64,000 nt of DNA from contig CM037876.1 of the NCBI GenBank assembly GCA_021292165.1, positions 118,611,379 through 118,675,378 on the forward strand, in the 5' to 3' direction. Below the pieces are notes generated by a model. That model was not told the DNA's origin. It searched no databases and worked only from the letters and a program-made list of their open reading frames with translations. Below are positions 63,619 to 64,000 of the stretch, piece by piece. The position numbers and the translations under genes were made by a program. This DNA comes from Shinisaurus crocodilurus (Eukaryota > Chordata > Lepidosauria > Squamata > Shinisauridae). Each line of letters starts with the position of its first letter. Position 1 is the first letter of the stretch.

Positions 63619-64000
63619 GGCAGTGGTCCCCCAACACCGGACGCAAGTGGACAGGAAGGCCCAGAACCACAGCAATACAGTGCTCCAAGGCCCAGTCCTG
63701 CCAGGCAGTCCAGAAGGATAACATGGTCAATGGTACTGAAGGTCACTGAGAACTAGTAGGGCTATACTCCCCTCATCCAGTTCCCGACATAGGTCATCCA
63801 CCAAGGTGCCTAAAGCAGTTTCAGTCCCATATATGCCTGGAAGCCTGATTGAAATGGGTCCAGATAATCATATAACCCCAATGCATCTGGGGTTCTGAGG
63901 CAACCACTTTTGCAATCACCTTGGCCAAGAATGGAATATTTGAGAAATACCTAGTCAACTCATGAAAATCATTTTAGTTCCTGCATTTGCTTTAGTTTTA

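Larger units (their letters stand above)
62160..64000 (-). mobile_element. L2 LINE, minus strand, decayed, running off the window
   Basis: Reading leftward from the window end: FLAKVIAKVVA and an ETAL-VDDL-like RT segment (about 63930-63770), an interruption at about 63200-63618, then YMKLLGESS (about 63160) and KLKLNPEKAEVLLV (about 63000), in L2 ORF2 order with many stops. The 62160-62700 part is 3' LINE-like sequence that I cannot assign firmly. Confidence 0.7.

Overview
This window looks like intergenic or intronic DNA from a squamate reptile, more likely a lizard. The evidence is repeat content: several tRNA-derived Sauria-type SINEs with an RTE/BovB-like (ATAA)n tail, many CR1 and L2 LINEs, L1, a Vingi/I-group-like LINE, 5S-rRNA-headed SINEs with CR1-like tails, and many short palindromic hAT and pogo-like elements. 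Family names come from recognised motifs and remembered family structure, not from a database search. I see no convincing host protein-coding gene, tRNA gene, rRNA gene or CRISPR array. Almost every open frame is either a transposon coding remnant or chance.

Layout. 1-3 kb: SINE pieces, a possible LTR, degenerate DNA elements. 3-6 kb: a CR1 whose RT frame is intact except for one stop, a 5S-SINE and a GACTCG-rich hAT element. 9.1-11.4 kb: stacked hAT elements, one nested in another. 12.2-13.9 kb: CR1 split by an L1 with a 56-bp target duplication. 15.2-17.3 kb: CR1 carrying a hAT insertion. 17.9-19.9 kb: an L1 with both ends but only an ORF1-like frame. 23.5-31.4 kb: one LINE locus bounded by a 12-bp target duplication and loaded with later insertions. 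32-38 kb: pogo MITE, LTR, SINEs, and a CR1 derivative fusing an ORF1 esterase region to ORF2. 41.7-44.7 kb: a long minus-strand CR1 with an L1 insertion and two patched-in copies of nearby sequence. 50.7-53.5 kb: GC-rich hAT, then an L2 interrupted by a restriction-like-endonuclease LINE fragment. 53.7-54.7 kb: unexplained overlapping minus-strand frames broken by a hAT MITE. 55-58 kb: MITEs and a 5S-SINE. 59.75 kb: a 36-nt U2 snRNA fragment. 62.2-64 kb: minus-strand L2.

The most unusual signals are: (1) four short segments that are near-perfect copies of sequence 0.6-2.6 kb away, placed inside or beside other elements without retrotransposition hallmarks, as expected of templated insertion during break repair; (2) hAT families with clean 8-bp target duplications, two of them sharing a GC-rich palindromic core with a third insertion; (3) the unexplained minus-strand reading frames at 53.7-54.7 kb. 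The window records successive transposition, with autonomous LINEs (CR1, L1, RTE) probably having supplied the machinery for the SINEs, and unseen hAT and pogo transposases having mobilised the MITEs.
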